Part shown: in pieces, positions 55,502-64,000 of the stretch
How positions within the stretch are numbered: the first letter of the stretch is position 1
How the letters are laid out: each line of letters begins with the position of its first letter
Source: Magnetospirillum fulvum
GTDB taxonomy: Bacteria > Pseudomonadota > Alphaproteobacteria > Rhodospirillales > Magnetospirillaceae
Length of the DNA: 64,000 nt
Reading direction: 5' to 3'
Assembly (NCBI RefSeq): GCF_900108475.1
Contig: NZ_FNWO01000009.1
Location: 62,001-126,000 of the forward strand
The notes under the pieces: model-generated
What the model was told of the DNA's origin: nothing
Database searches by the model: none
What the model saw: the letters and a program-made list of their open reading frames with translations, nothing else
Translations under genes and position numbers: made by a program

Positions 55502-57141
55502 TGCTCGACCCAATAGGGGCTGGGATCCTGGTGGCCGGTCGGAGACAGCCCGCTCATCCCCTTGGGCAGGATGAAGGGATCGGCGCGGAAATAGAGCGGC
55601 AGGGCCGGAAGATCCTCGGCATAAAGCCGTTGCAGGTCGCGCCACAGCGCCTTGCGGCGGGGACGGTCGGTTTCGATCTCGATCGCGTCGAGCAGCGCAT
55701 CCATCTTCGGGCTGGCATAGCCCGGATAATTCTGCCCGGCCCAATTGTTGGCGGCGGTCGGGATCAGGGTCGAATGCAGCGTCGAGCGCGGCACGCTTTC
55801 GGGGGCGGAATACCAGGCGAACATCGCCAGATGGGGGAATTTGCGCTGGCTCACCGTGTCGCCGAACATCACCCGCGGCGGCTCGGTGCGGAGTTTGAGG
55901 TCGATCCCCACCTTGCGCCATTGCGCCTGGATCACCTGGGCCACCAACTCGCGCGAGCGGTTGCCCGCGGTGGTCAGCAGCTCCAGCGCCAGCTTGTCGC
56001 CCTGGGCGTTGACCCGGATGCCGCCGGGGCCGCTCCGCCAGCCCGCTTCGTCAAGCAGGGCGCTCGCGGCGGCGGGATCGTATTTCGCCGCAGGCACGTC
56101 CTCGGCGAACACCCAATCGAGTTGGGGAACCATCGTCGCCGCGACCGGCTGGCGGCCGTCGAACAATTGCCGGGTCAGCCCGTCGCGGTCGAGCGCGGCG
56201 AGCAGGGCGCGGCGCACCCGTCGGTCGGCCAGGATCGGCGAGGATAGGTTGACGTCGAGATGCTCGTAGACCAGACCGGGGCGGGTGATGAAGGTAAAGC
56301 GGCTGCCCTGACGCTTTTCCAGCGCCAGCGCCTGTTCCAGCGGCAAGCCCAGTTCGCCTGCGATCATATCGACGCCGCCCGACAGCAGGTGAGCTTCCAT
56401 CGCCGCGCTGTTTTCGATCGTGCGGATCTGGATGCGGTCGAACCCCGGTCGTGGCCCGCTCCAATGCGGATTGCGGACCAGCAGGATGTGCGAGCCGCGT
56501 TCGAGTCCGGCGATGCGATAGGGGCCGTTATAGAGGCCGGGATTGGTGCTGTCCTGCTCGTAGGCGGTTTGGGTGCGATAGCTCTCTGGCGCGGCCTCGA
56601 AACGGGGCCGCTCGATATGGGCGGGCAACAGCCGCAAATCGTTGATCGCGTTGTAATCGAACGTCACCCGGTCGAAATGCAGGGTGAAGCGGCGGGCATC
56701 GAGGATCTCGACCCGGGTGATGCGGTTGAACAATTCGCTGTTCGACACGCCAGAGCGGGGGTGGCGGCCGACCGTCCAGGTAAAGGCGACGTCGGCGCTG
56801 CTGACCGGGGTGCCGTCGCCCCATCGCGCGTCGGCCTTCAAGGCGTAGGTGACGGCGATTCCCTTTTTCCCGCCCGGCAGGGTCTCGATCCGCGCCAGCC
56901 CGTTTTCCAGCGTCGGCAGCGTCTCGCACAACAGGCAGACCAGCGTCCACGAGGGATCGTAGGCGGTGATCGGGCGATGGACGAAGGCCAGGACATAGGT
57001 CTTGGCCAACATCGATTCGATCAGCGGATTGAGCGTCACCGGATATTGCGACAGGCCGATCGTCAGCGATTCGCGCGCCGGGGCGGCGATCGGCACGGCC
57101 AGGGACAGAATCAGGGACAGGATCGCGAGCGAACGACGCAT
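55486..57141 (-). CDS. Family 5 periplasmic peptide-binding protein
   Basis: 551 residues with a signal peptide (about 1-23). Family 5 features include TLNPLIESML, WGDGTPVSSADVAFTW and the C-terminal lobe QAQWRKVGIDLKLR. It captures oligopeptides or a similar solute for the two permeases encoded immediately downstream. A CLLC pair (about 68-71) is unusual in this family. The gene begins 45 nt from the stop of phaR in the same direction. Confidence 0.92.
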   Translation of the reverse strand: MRRSLAILSLILSLAVPIAAPARESLTIGLSQYPVTLNPLIESMLAKTYVLAFVHRPITAYDPSWTLVCLLCETLPTLENGLARIETLPGGKKGIAVTYALKADARWGDGTPVSSADVAFTWTVGRHPRSGVSNSELFNRITRVEILDARRFTLHFDRVTFDYNAINDLRLLPAHIERPRFEAAPESYRTQTAYEQDSTNPGLYNGPYRIAGLERGSHILLVRNPHWSGPRPGFDRIQIRTIENSAAMEAHLLSGGVDMIAGELGLPLEQALALEKRQGSRFTFITRPGLVYEHLDVNLSSPILADRRVRRALLAALDRDGLTRQLFDGRQPVAATMVPQLDWVFAEDVPAAKYDPAAASALLDEAGWRSGPGGIRVNAQGDKLALELLTTAGNRSRELVAQVIQAQWRKVGIDLKLRTEPPRVMFGDTVSQRKFPHLAMFAWYSAPESVPRSTLHSTLIPTAANNWAGQNYPGYASPKMDALLDAIEIETDRPRRKALWRDLQRLYAEDLPALPLYFRADPFILPKGMSGLSPTGHQDPSPYWVEQWRWD

Positions 57142-57186
57142 GGCGGGCCTTTGGGCAGAGGTCCGGCGCGGGGCGGGCGCGGGGCG

Positions 57187-57732
57187 CTAGCGGCGGGGCG
57201 GGTCGGTCCGGGGAGTGTCGGCCTCGGGTTCCGCCGTCCCGGTCGGGACCGGATAAAAGGACGAGAACATCTTGACCGCCTGCTCGACGAACGCCTTGTT
57301 CTGCTTGGCGACCTCCTCGAACGGATTGAAGGGGAACAGCCCACCGCCCAGGGTGGTGCGCATGTAATCGCGCATCTGTTCCTCGTTCCGGGAAAACGCC
57401 TGCATGCTGTATTCGAGATAGCGCGGCACCAATCCGCCCAGCGAGTCGCCATAGAACCCGATCAACTGGCGCAGGAAGCTGATCGGCAGCAGGTTCTGGC
57501 CGCTTTTTCCTTCTTCCTCGACGATGATCTGGGTCAGGACCGACCGGGTGATGTCTTCGCCCGATTTGGCGTCGTAAACGACGAAATCCTGATTGTCCTT
57601 GACCATCTGACACAGGTGATCGAGCGTCACGTAGCTGCTGGTCGCGGTGTTGTAAAGCCGACGATTCGCATACTTCTTGATCGTGATGGGCGCCTTGGCG
57701 GCGGTCTGGGTCTCCGACATCTGGCTCTTCAT
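57187..57732 (-). CDS. phaR: Polyhydroxyalkanoate synthesis repressor PhaR
   Basis: 181 residues. The PHB_acc_N domain (ITIKKYANRRLYNTATSSYVTLDHL) and the following PHB_acc repeat (LGGGLFPFNPFEEVAKQNKAFVEQAVKMF) are clear. PhaR binds both PHA granules and phasin promoters, lifting repression when polymer forms. Start 57732 or the inner ATG 57720 are both possible; neither has a strong ribosome-binding site. Divergent from the phasin-like gene across 139 bp that hold an inverted repeat. Confidence 0.95.
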   Translation of the reverse strand: MKSQMSETQTAAKAPITIKKYANRRLYNTATSSYVTLDHLCQMVKDNQDFVVYDAKSGEDITRSVLTQIIVEEEGKSGQNLLPISFLRQLIGFYGDSLGGLVPRYLEYSMQAFSRNEEQMRDYMRTTLGGGLFPFNPFEEVAKQNKAFVEQAVKMFSSFYPVPTGTAEPEADTPRTDPPRR

Positions 57733-57744
57733 CTCGACTGCGAC

Positions 57745-57766
57745 GACAGGGCCTCATTGCCCTGTC
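57745..57766. promoter_or_regulatory. Inverted repeat upstream of phaR
   Basis: A perfect 8-bp inverted repeat (GACAGGGC, 6-nt loop, GCCCTGTC) 13 bp before the phaR start and within the divergent control region. It may be an operator or a hairpin in the phaR leader. Confidence 0.4.
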
Positions 57767-57871
57767 ATTGCCTCACCTTAACAGATCATGTTGCCCCGCG
57801 TCGATTGGCATCCAGGCTGATCTTCGATCAGGGGCGTGGTCAAAGCGGGGGGGCGTTGCTATACTCAGGCC

Positions 57872-58306
57872 ATGACGGACCCGTCGCCTGAAGTCGCCGC
57901 CCTGGCGCGTCGCTATCTCGATTTGTGGCAGCAGCAGGTGGCCGCCCTCTCCTCCGACCCGGCGATGGCCGAGGCGGTGGCGAAAGGCGTGGCGATGATG
58001 ACCGGCTGCGCCGCGGCGATGGCCGAGGCTGCCGGGATCGCGGTCGCCGCCACCAGCCCGAACAACAAGGCGCGAGCGGATGAGCCGACAGAGTCGCCCA
58101 CGCCCCAGCCCGCCACCGGTCCCGCCGCCGCCACCACCCCGGATCGGGCCGCGTCCGTTGCCGCTCCTCCTGCTGACCCATCTGGCGACGCTGTTTGGCT
58201 CGCTGGCCGTCTGGCCGCTCTGGAGGAGCGGGTCGCTGTCCTGGAAGCCGCACTTGGCCGAACAGGCGGACCTGCTGAAGGAAAGCCTCGCCGCCGCCGG
58301 TCCTGA
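57872..58306 (+). CDS. Phasin/PhaE-like small protein
   Basis: 144 residues. Helical N-terminus (EVAALARRYLDLWQQQVAAL), a Pro/Thr-rich linker (about 70-105), and a short leucine-zipper-like coil (RLAALEERVAVLEAALG) before a basic end. This layout resembles PHA-granule proteins and the PhaE subunit. Its last 227 nt are read again in another frame as the start of the PhaC-like gene. ATG 57872 is used; the frame is open to 57836. Assignment rests on layout and neighbours. Confidence 0.6.
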   Translation: MTDPSPEVAALARRYLDLWQQQVAALSSDPAMAEAVAKGVAMMTGCAAAMAEAAGIAVAATSPNNKARADEPTESPTPQPATGPAAATTPDRAASVAAPPADPSGDAVWLAGRLAALEERVAVLEAALGRTGGPAEGKPRRRRS

Positions 58307-59360
58307 GGCTCCGGCCGGGTTCGAGACGGCGCTGGCCGCCGAGGCGGTGCGCCGTCACGCTGCCTTTCTGAACGGGATCGAGGCCTATCGCCGCCATCCC
58401 TATCGCCGCGATCTGCCGCCGCCTCCGATCGTCTGGAGCCGTGGCAGCACCCGTCTGCTCGATTTCCGTAGCGAGGCCGAGGCGATTCCCGCGGTTCCGG
58501 TGCTGGTGATTCCCTCGCTGGTCAACCGCGCCTATATCCTCGATCTGACCGAACGACGCAGCCTGATGCGCTATTTCGCCGCGCGGGGGCTGGCCCCGTT
58601 CCTGGTCGATTGGGATGCGCCCGGACCTGACGAACAGGGCTTTACCCTGACCGATTACGTGCTCGACCGGCTGGAGCCGATGCTGGACCGGGTCGCCGAA
58701 TTATGCGGCCGTGCCCCGGTTGTCGTCGGCTATTGCATGGGGGGATTGCTGGCGCTGCCGCTGGCGCAACGCCGGCCCGGCAGCGTCGCGGCGCTGGTCT
58801 TGCTGGCGACGCCATTCGATTTCGTCGCCGGGCGGAGCGAAACCGCCGCGCTGGTGCGGGCGCTGGAACCGGCGCTGGGGGCAATGATTGACGGCGCGGG
58901 ATGCCTGCCGGTCGATCTGCTCCAGGCGCTGTTCGCCGGGCTCGATCCCGGCCTGGCGGCGCGCAAATTCACCGCCTTCGCCCACACAAAGCCCCGCAGC
59001 GCCCGTGCCCGCGAGTTCGTCGCGCTGGAGGATTGGGCCAATGACGGGGTGCCGCTGGTGGCGGCGGTGGCGCGCGAGTGCCTGTTCGAGTGGTACGGCG
59101 CCAACGCACCGGCGCGGGGGGAATGGCGGATCGACGGTCGTCCGGTGCTGCCGGAGGAGGTACGGGTGCCGACTCTGGCGATCGTGCCGGGGCGCGACCG
59201 CATCGTGCCGCCGGATTCGGCGCTGCCGCTGGCGCAGCGAATTCCCCATGCCCGGCTGTCGGTGGTGGCGGGCGGGCATGTCGGGTTGCTGACCGGGCCG
59301 CGGGCCCGCAGCGATGTCCTTGGTCCCCTGGTTCGCTGGATCCGTCGTCGATACCCGTAA
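58080..59360 (+). CDS. PhaC-like alpha/beta hydrolase, probable PHA synthase
   Basis: 426 residues. A Pro-rich N-terminus and a hydrophobic segment (about 25-48) precede an alpha/beta hydrolase with the lipase-like box GYCMGG (Cys219), Asp373 in PGRDRIVPP and His400 in GGHVG. Cysteine at the nucleophile is the hallmark of PHA synthases. Length and sequence lie between class III PhaC and unclassified homologues, so I leave out a symbol. It overlaps the phasin-like gene out of frame, and phaA follows after 109 nt. ATG 58080 is assumed; a later start would lose the hydrophobic part. Confidence 0.75.
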   Translation: MSRQSRPRPSPPPVPPPPPPRIGPRPLPLLLLTHLATLFGSLAVWPLWRSGSLSWKPHLAEQADLLKESLAAAGPEAPAGFETALAAEAVRRHAAFLNGIEAYRRHPYRRDLPPPPIVWSRGSTRLLDFRSEAEAIPAVPVLVIPSLVNRAYILDLTERRSLMRYFAARGLAPFLVDWDAPGPDEQGFTLTDYVLDRLEPMLDRVAELCGRAPVVVGYCMGGLLALPLAQRRPGSVAALVLLATPFDFVAGRSETAALVRALEPALGAMIDGAGCLPVDLLQALFAGLDPGLAARKFTAFAHTKPRSARAREFVALEDWANDGVPLVAAVARECLFEWYGANAPARGEWRIDGRPVLPEEVRVPTLAIVPGRDRIVPPDSALPLAQRIPHARLSVVAGGHVGLLTGPRARSDVLGPLVRWIRRRYP

Positions 59361-59469
59361 CGATACGGTGTTGCATGACATATGAGCAAGGCAGTATTAC
59401 GATAATAGCAGTTCTGTCTATCAGTGGTGGCACGGACGAACCGTGCTCGATAAGGGAGACTCAAGGCTC

Positions 59470-60642
59470 ATGACTGATATTGTTATCGTCGCCGCCGTTC
59501 GTACCGCGATCGGGGCCTTTTCCGGGTCGTTGTCTTCCCATTCCGCAGCTCAATTGGGCGCAATCACCATTCGCGCCGCCTTGGACCAGGCCGGTGTTGC
59601 GGCGGCCGATGTGTCCGAAGCGATCCTGGGTCAGATTCTGACGGCGGGGCAGGGCATGAACGGTGCCCGTCAGGCGGCTCTTGCCGCCGGTTTGCCGGTC
59701 GAAAGCACCGCGATCACCATCAATCAGGTCTGTGGCTCGGGCCTGCGCGCCGTCGCTCTGGCCGCCCAGGCGATCAAGGCGGGCGATTCCTCGATCGTCG
59801 TTGCCGGTGGTCAGGAAAGCATGTCCAACGCCCACCATTCCGCGTTTCTGCGCGGCGGAACCAAGATGGGCAATGTCAGTTTCGTCGATACGATGATCAA
59901 TGACGGGCTGACCGACATTTTCAACAACTACCATATGGGTGTCACCGCCGAGAACGTCGCCCGCGAGTTCGGCATCACCCGTGAGGACCAGGACGCGTTC
60001 GCCCTGGCCAGCCAGACCAAGGCCGAGGCGGCGATCAAGGCGGGCCGTTTCAAGGACGAGATCGTTCCGGTCCCGATCATGGTCAAGAAAGAAGAAAAGC
60101 AGTTCGATACCGACGAGTTCCCTCGGTTCGGCGCCTCGCTTGAGGTGCTGTCGCGGCTGCGTCCGGCGTTTGCCAAGGACGGCACCGTTACCGCTGGTAA
60201 CGCCTCGGGGATCAATGACGGTTCCGCCACCCTGGTGGTGATGAGTGCCGCCGAGGCCACCCGGCGTGGTCTGACCCCGCTGGCTCGGATTGCCAGTTGG
60301 GCCACCGCCGGGGTCGATCCCAAGGTGATGGGCACCGGCCCGGTTCCCGCCTCGCAGAAGGCGCTGGAAAAGGCCGGGTGGCGCCATGACGATCTCGACC
60401 TGATCGAAGCCAACGAAGCCTTCGCCGCCCAGGCGATCGCCGTCAACCGCGCGATCGGATGGGATACCGCCAAGGTCAACGTCAATGGCGGGGCGATCGC
60501 GCTTGGCCATCCGATCGGCGCGTCGGGAGCCCGGGTACTGGTCTCGCTGCTGCACGAACTGCGCCGCCGCGACGGTCATAAGGGGCTCGCCACTCTGTGC
60601 ATCGGCGGAGGGATGGGGATCGCGCTCTGCGTCGAGCGTTGA
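59470..60642 (+). CDS. phaA: Acetyl-CoA C-acetyltransferase (beta-ketothiolase)
   Basis: 390 residues. Nucleophile Cys88 in [10 protein letters not shown], the [10 protein letters not shown] histidine region (about 345) and CIGGGMGIA near the C-terminus are all kept. It condenses two acetyl-CoA to acetoacetyl-CoA, the first step of PHB synthesis. GGGAG lies upstream of ATG 59470, and the 109-bp gap before it contains a possible promoter (TTGCAT at 59371, TATTAC at 59395), weakly supported. phaB follows. Confidence 0.96.
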   Translation: MTDIVIVAAVRTAIGAFSGSLSSHSAAQLGAITIRAALDQAGVAAADVSEAILGQILTAGQGMNGARQAALAAGLPVESTAITINQVCGSGLRAVALAAQAIKAGDSSIVVAGGQESMSNAHHSAFLRGGTKMGNVSFVDTMINDGLTDIFNNYHMGVTAENVAREFGITREDQDAFALASQTKAEAAIKAGRFKDEIVPVPIMVKKEEKQFDTDEFPRFGASLEVLSRLRPAFAKDGTVTAGNASGINDGSATLVVMSAAEATRRGLTPLARIASWATAGVDPKVMGTGPVPASQKALEKAGWRHDDLDLIEANEAFAAQAIAVNRAIGWDTAKVNVNGGAIALGHPIGASGARVLVSLLHELRRRDGHKGLATLCIGGGMGIALCVER

Positions 60643-60652
60643 CGGAAATACC

Positions 60653-60679
60653 GGGCGCCGGGTCCGTCCCCCGGCGTCC
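60653..60679 (+). other. Hairpin between phaA and phaB
   Basis: A 10-bp GC-rich stem with one G-U pair and a 7-nt loop in the 105-bp gap. No T-run, so more likely an RNA processing or stability element than a terminator. Confidence 0.4.
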
Positions 60680-60747
60680 GCTCCATCTTGGGCGGACCAT
60701 GGCCATCAAGAGCCAGTCGAATCGAGAAACGCAAGGAGGATACTACC

Positions 60748-61470
60748 ATGGGTCGTTTGGCACTGGTCACCGGCGGCACCCGCGGCATCGGGCGCGCCAT
60801 CTCCACCTCCCTCAAGTCGGCCGGATATCGCGTTGTCGCCAATTACGGCGGGAATGACGATGCCGCGCGCACGTTTACCGCCGAAACCGGCATTCCCGCC
60901 GTCAAATGGGATATCAGCGATTTCGCCGCCACCGATGCGGCGCTCAAGGCGATCAGCGCCGAACACGGGCCGATCGATATCGTCATCAACAATGCCGGGA
61001 TCACCCGCGACGCGCCCTTGCACAAGATGAGCCCGGAGATGTGGAACGATGTGATCCGCATCAATCTGACCTCGTGCTTCAACACCGCGCGTCTGGTGAT
61101 CGATTCGATGCGCGAGCGCGGCTTTGGCCGCATCGTCAATATCGGCTCGATCAACGGTCAGGCCGGGCAGTACGGTCAGGCCAATTACGCCGCCTCCAAG
61201 TCCGGTATTCACGGGTTCACCAAGGCCTTGGCCCAGGAAGGGGCCGCCCGCGGCGTCACCGTCAACGCGATCGCGCCGGGGTATGTCGATACCGACATGG
61301 TCCGCTCGGTTCCGGCGCCGGTGCTGGAAAAGATCGTTGCCCGCATCCCGGCCGGTCGGCTCGGTCGGGCCGAGGACATCGCCCGCGCGGTGATGTTCCT
61401 GGTTTCCGACGATGCCGATTTCATCACCGGCTCGACCATTTCCGTCAATGGCGGCCAGCATATGTATTGA
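60748..61470 (+). CDS. phaB: Acetoacetyl-CoA reductase
   Basis: 240 residues, a short-chain dehydrogenase. Cofactor loop TGGTRGIG (8-15), NNAG (81-84), and the catalytic Ser134, Tyr147 and Lys151 are present, with NGQAGQYGQANYAASK typical of PhaB. It reduces acetoacetyl-CoA to (R)-3-hydroxybutyryl-CoA with NADPH. AAGGAGGA lies 7 nt before ATG 60748; the frame is open to 60688. A terminator follows. Confidence 0.97.
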   Translation: MGRLALVTGGTRGIGRAISTSLKSAGYRVVANYGGNDDAARTFTAETGIPAVKWDISDFAATDAALKAISAEHGPIDIVINNAGITRDAPLHKMSPEMWNDVIRINLTSCFNTARLVIDSMRERGFGRIVNIGSINGQAGQYGQANYAASKSGIHGFTKALAQEGAARGVTVNAIAPGYVDTDMVRSVPAPVLEKIVARIPAGRLGRAEDIARAVMFLVSDDADFITGSTISVNGGQHMY

Positions 61471-61482
61471 TCCTCGACAGGG

Positions 61483-61518
61483 GCGCTCCTCCGGTGGCGG
61501 AGGGGCGCTTCCTTTCTT
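61483..61518 (+). terminator. Terminator after phaB
   Basis: An 11-bp stem with one G-U pair (GCGCTCCTCCG / CGGAGGGGCGC), loop GTGG, followed by TTCCTTTCTT, 12 bp after the phaB stop. Confidence 0.75.
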
Positions 61519-61615
61519 ACGGGGCGCGAAAAGGTTGACTCCGCCCCCTCCGGCATGCGAACGGAACCTCTGAAAGAGCTGTTCTTGCATCAGTGGTCGC
61601 GGCTGGGGGGTCTTC

Positions 61616-62479
61616 ATGCGTCGTGGGTTTCGTGTCTGTTCGGTGGTTGCCGCCGTGTCGTTCGCCCTGCTGTCCGGCTGTACCACGTTGCCCGAGGATC
61701 CCGATGAACGGGCCGAAATCCAGTCCCTCAACGATCCGCTAGAGCCGACCAACCGGGCGATCTTCGATGTCAATATGGCGCTCGACGATGCGATCATGGT
61801 TCCGGTCGCCGAATCCTATCGTTCCAACCTGCCCGACTGGTTCCGCGACGCCGTTCACAACATCCTGACCAATCTTCAGGAACCCTATGTCGCGGGTAAC
61901 GATTTGTTGCAGGGCAACACCCATGCCGCGGCGGATTCGCTCGGACGCTTCTTCATCAACTCGACCTTCGGCCTGCTGGGCGCGCGGGATGCCGTCGCCG
62001 ACAGCGGCGGGGCCAAGTCGCACAAGACCGATATCGGCGTTACCCTGGCGGTGTGGGGCATCGAAGAAGGCCCCTATCTGATGTTGCCGCTGTTCGGCCC
62101 GTCGAACCTGCGCGACGGCACCGGCAAGGTCGCCGAGTTCTGGGCCAGCCCCACCGGCGCGGTGCTGTCGGCCAACGGTCTGGACATCGTCAACAACATT
62201 CAGACCGGTGCAGAAGTGCTCGACACCCGCACTAACCTGCTTGACCCGCTGAAGGATTTGCGGCGCAGTTCGCTCGACGACTATGCCGCGATCCGCAGCC
62301 TTTATCGTCAGAGCCGCGAGGCTTCGATCATTGCCGCCCGTCAGGGGCAGTCGGCACCCGCCGTCGCGCCTGCTCCGGCCGCAACTCCGGCGGCGTCGGC
62401 CAAGCCGGGCACCGGGTTCGGCGATCAGAAAGCCCCGCCCGTGCATGGCAGCGTCGAGTTCGTCGATCCCGCGAAGTAA
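61616..62479 (+). CDS. mlaA: Outer-membrane lipid asymmetry lipoprotein MlaA (VacJ)
   Basis: 287 residues. A lipoprotein signal peptide with the lipobox LLSGC (Cys22), then the MlaA core: DPLEPTNRAIFDVN, NLQEPYVAGNDLLQG, FFINSTFGLLGARD, YLMLPLFGPSNLRDG. A Pro/Ala-rich tail is added after about residue 235. MlaA extracts phospholipids from the outer leaflet and passes them to MlaC; no mlaBCDEF genes are in the window. Confidence 0.96.
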   Translation: MRRGFRVCSVVAAVSFALLSGCTTLPEDPDERAEIQSLNDPLEPTNRAIFDVNMALDDAIMVPVAESYRSNLPDWFRDAVHNILTNLQEPYVAGNDLLQGNTHAAADSLGRFFINSTFGLLGARDAVADSGGAKSHKTDIGVTLAVWGIEEGPYLMLPLFGPSNLRDGTGKVAEFWASPTGAVLSANGLDIVNNIQTGAEVLDTRTNLLDPLKDLRRSSLDDYAAIRSLYRQSREASIIAARQGQSAPAVAPAPAATPAASAKPGTGFGDQKAPPVHGSVEFVDPAK

Positions 62480-62498
62480 TCAGGCTTGGTCCGCGCGG

Positions 62499-64000
62499 TC
62501 AGGCCCGGCGCGGCTTGGCCCGCGCGGTCGGTTCGGCCTGCATCGGATCGTCCGGCCACCAATGCTTGGGATATTGCCCTTTTAGGTCGGCGCGGACCTG
62601 ACGGTAGGCCCCGGCCCAGAAGCTGGCAAGATCGCGGGTCACCTGAACCGGCCGCCGCGCCGGTGACAGCAAGTGCAGCAGCAGCGCCACCCGCCCCTCG
62701 GCGATCCGGGGGGTGTCGGCACAGCCGAACATCTCCTGCAACCGCACCGCCAGCACTGGGGTCTCGCCGCTGTAATCAATCGGCAGACGCGATCCCGACG
62801 GCACCGTGACATGGGTCGGAGCCTGACTGTCGAGCTGGCGGCGGCGCTCATACGGGATCAGGGTGGCCAGCGCCGCAGCGAGATCAAGCCGGGTCAGATG
62901 GGCTCGCCGCACCAATCCGGGCAGAAACGGGGTCAGCCAGCTTTCCAGCCCGTCGAGCAGGGCGGCGTCGGACAGATCGGGCCAGCCCGCCTCGGGGTCT
63001 TGCGCGGCGAGAAAGGCAACCCGGCGGCGCAGTCCCTCTAAATCCGGCGTCCAGGGCAGGCAGCCTAGCCCCATCTCGCGCACGCCCTCGGTCATCGCGG
63101 CGGCGACAGCGTCGGGATCGGCCCCGCTCCACGGCTTGTCGTCGAGCACCAGCCGCCCCAATCGCCGTTGCCGACGGGCCTGGACCATCTGCTCGCGGCT
63201 GTCCCAGGCGCACAGGGCGACGGTTTCGATGTCGTCGGCGAAGTGGGTTTCGATCTCGGCCAGGGCAATCGGAGCGGCGAGATAGATCCGCGCCTCGCGC
63301 CGGTCGCCATCCAGCTCGGCCAGGGTCAGCCAGGGCTCGGCCGCCAGCGGCTCGGGATCGGCAAACGCCGCGCCCTGACCGTTGGCGAGGGTATAGCGCG
63401 GCTCGCCGCCGGGACGACGGCGGGCGATGCGGTCGGGATAGGCGAAGGCCAGCAACAGCCCGGCATCGCCGTCGCTGCCCGCTTGCTCGTCGCCGCGCAG
63501 ACCGAGGCGTCGGCGGGCGTCGCGGGCGGCCTGACGGACCCGGCCGAGCACGCCCCGATCGACGGTCAGGCCGTGGCGGGGATCGGGAGACTCGCCCCCG
63601 CGCAGCACCTGGAGACGCAGCCGCAGATCGGCATCCCGCCCGCTTCGACCGGCGCGCAGCAGGTCGTGTTCCTCCAACAGCGCGGCGAGATCGCAGGCCA
63701 GCCCGGCCAGACCGATCTCGCGCGCTTTCAGCATCATGTGGGCGAGGCGGGGATGCAGCGGCAACCGGGCCATCGCCTTGCCATGCTGGGTGATCCGGCC
63801 CGAGGCATCAAGCCCGCCCAGCCGGGTCAGCACCGCGCGGGCCGCCGCCAGATGCGCCTCGGGCGGGGGGTCGATCCAGGCCAGGGTTGAGAGATCGGCG
63901 ATTCCCCAGCGGGCGAGATCAAGCGCCAACGGAGCCAAATCGGCAGCAAGGATTTCCGGAACCGGCTGGGGGGCGAGGGCACGGTCCTCGGCCTCGGACC
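62499..64000 (-). CDS. hrpB: ATP-dependent helicase HrpB, C-terminal part
   Basis: The frame runs off the right edge, so the helicase motor lies outside. About 500 residues are visible: the winged-helix/HA2 part (LAPLALDLARWG, LAWIDPPPEAHL, MARLPLHPRLAHMML), the HrpB-specific region and the C-terminal domain (DLASFWAGAYRQVRADLKGQYPKHWWPDDP) characteristic of HrpB. The cellular role of this DExH RNA-helicase-like protein is poorly known. It converges on mlaA with a 19-nt gap. Confidence 0.95.
   Translation of the reverse strand, partial: SEAEDRALAPQPVPEILAADLAPLALDLARWGIADLSTLAWIDPPPEAHLAAARAVLTRLGGLDASGRITQHGKAMARLPLHPRLAHMMLKAREIGLAGLACDLAALLEEHDLLRAGRSGRDADLRLRLQVLRGGESPDPRHGLTVDRGVLGRVRQAARDARRRLGLRGDEQAGSDGDAGLLLAFAYPDRIARRRPGGEPRYTLANGQGAAFADPEPLAAEPWLTLAELDGDRREARIYLAAPIALAEIETHFADDIETVALCAWDSREQMVQARRQRRLGRLVLDDKPWSGADPDAVAAAMTEGVREMGLGCLPWTPDLEGLRRRVAFLAAQDPEAGWPDLSDAALLDGLESWLTPFLPGLVRRAHLTRLDLAAALATLIPYERRRQLDSQAPTHVTVPSGSRLPIDYSGETPVLAVRLQEMFGCADTPRIAEGRVALLLHLLSPARRPVQVTRDLASFWAGAYRQVRADLKGQYPKHWWPDDPMQAEPTARAKPRRA

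Noticed and set aside
54533-55921. Long upstream extension of the OppB-type frame
   Set aside because: The extension lies inside the binding-protein gene in another frame and encodes nothing like a permease; the real start is at 55501.
1-64000. CRISPR arrays, rRNA and complete tRNA genes
   Set aside because: No regularly spaced short repeats, and no rRNA or foldable tRNA sequence was seen on either strand.

Overview
The window looks like chromosome from a purple non-sulfur alphaproteobacterium of the Rhodospirillaceae. The clearest marker is a pair of light-harvesting gene sets (8798-9651). Their proteins are close to the LH2 alpha and beta chains of Phaeospirillum (Rhodospirillum) molischianum as I recall them, so a Phaeospirillum species is the best guess. 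The DNA is GC-rich with strong third-position GC bias, which also produces very long meaningless antisense frames. Exceptions are an AT-rich patch at about 21470-22660 and some AT-rich spacers.

Layout. 1-6815: signalling and housekeeping genes (a diguanylate cyclase cut by the window edge, a PAS histidine kinase, family 5 uracil-DNA glycosylase, a NYN-domain protein, ArfB, a STAS protein, RidA). 6816-8797: mostly non-coding, with two related promoters and a possible small RNA. 8798-9857: pucBA-pucBA and its terminator. 10257-17079: a light-sensing block made of a MerR/B12-binding regulator, and on the other strand heme oxygenase, an unknown helical protein, a bacteriophytochrome kinase and a NarL-type response regulator. 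17222-30095: a type I secretion locus (HlyD, HlyB, a 2317-residue RTX/subtilase protein, a second small substrate, a broken hlyB copy) rearranged around a 206-bp direct repeat. 30205-41532: NHL propeller, FUSC-like membrane protein, YqhD-type reductase, ABC-2 exporter, GapR, a degenerate GGDEF protein, a cytosolic MCP-like protein, PaaI and PaaK. 41579-46538: N-formylglutamate amidohydrolase, Nudix, a MITE-like element, hydrolase, HtpX, nuclease-like protein. 46665-57141: AlaS, two large sensory proteins and a peptide ABC transporter. 57187-61518: polyhydroxyalkanoate genes (phaR, a phasin-like gene, a PhaC-like gene, phaA, phaB). 61616-64000: MlaA and the C-terminal part of HrpB.

How parts fit together. 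The heme oxygenase can make biliverdin for the phytochrome, whose NarX-type kinase is coupled by an ATGA overlap to a NarL-type regulator. The B12 regulator carries the CarH/LitR photoreceptor signature. Both lie next to antenna genes whose alpha chains lack Trp45, the residue that hydrogen-bonds B850 in the molischianum LH2 structure. I infer a light-controlled, blue-shifted (LH3/B820-like) antenna module. The PHA genes form a complete two-enzyme precursor route plus a synthase-like protein, phasin-like protein and regulator.
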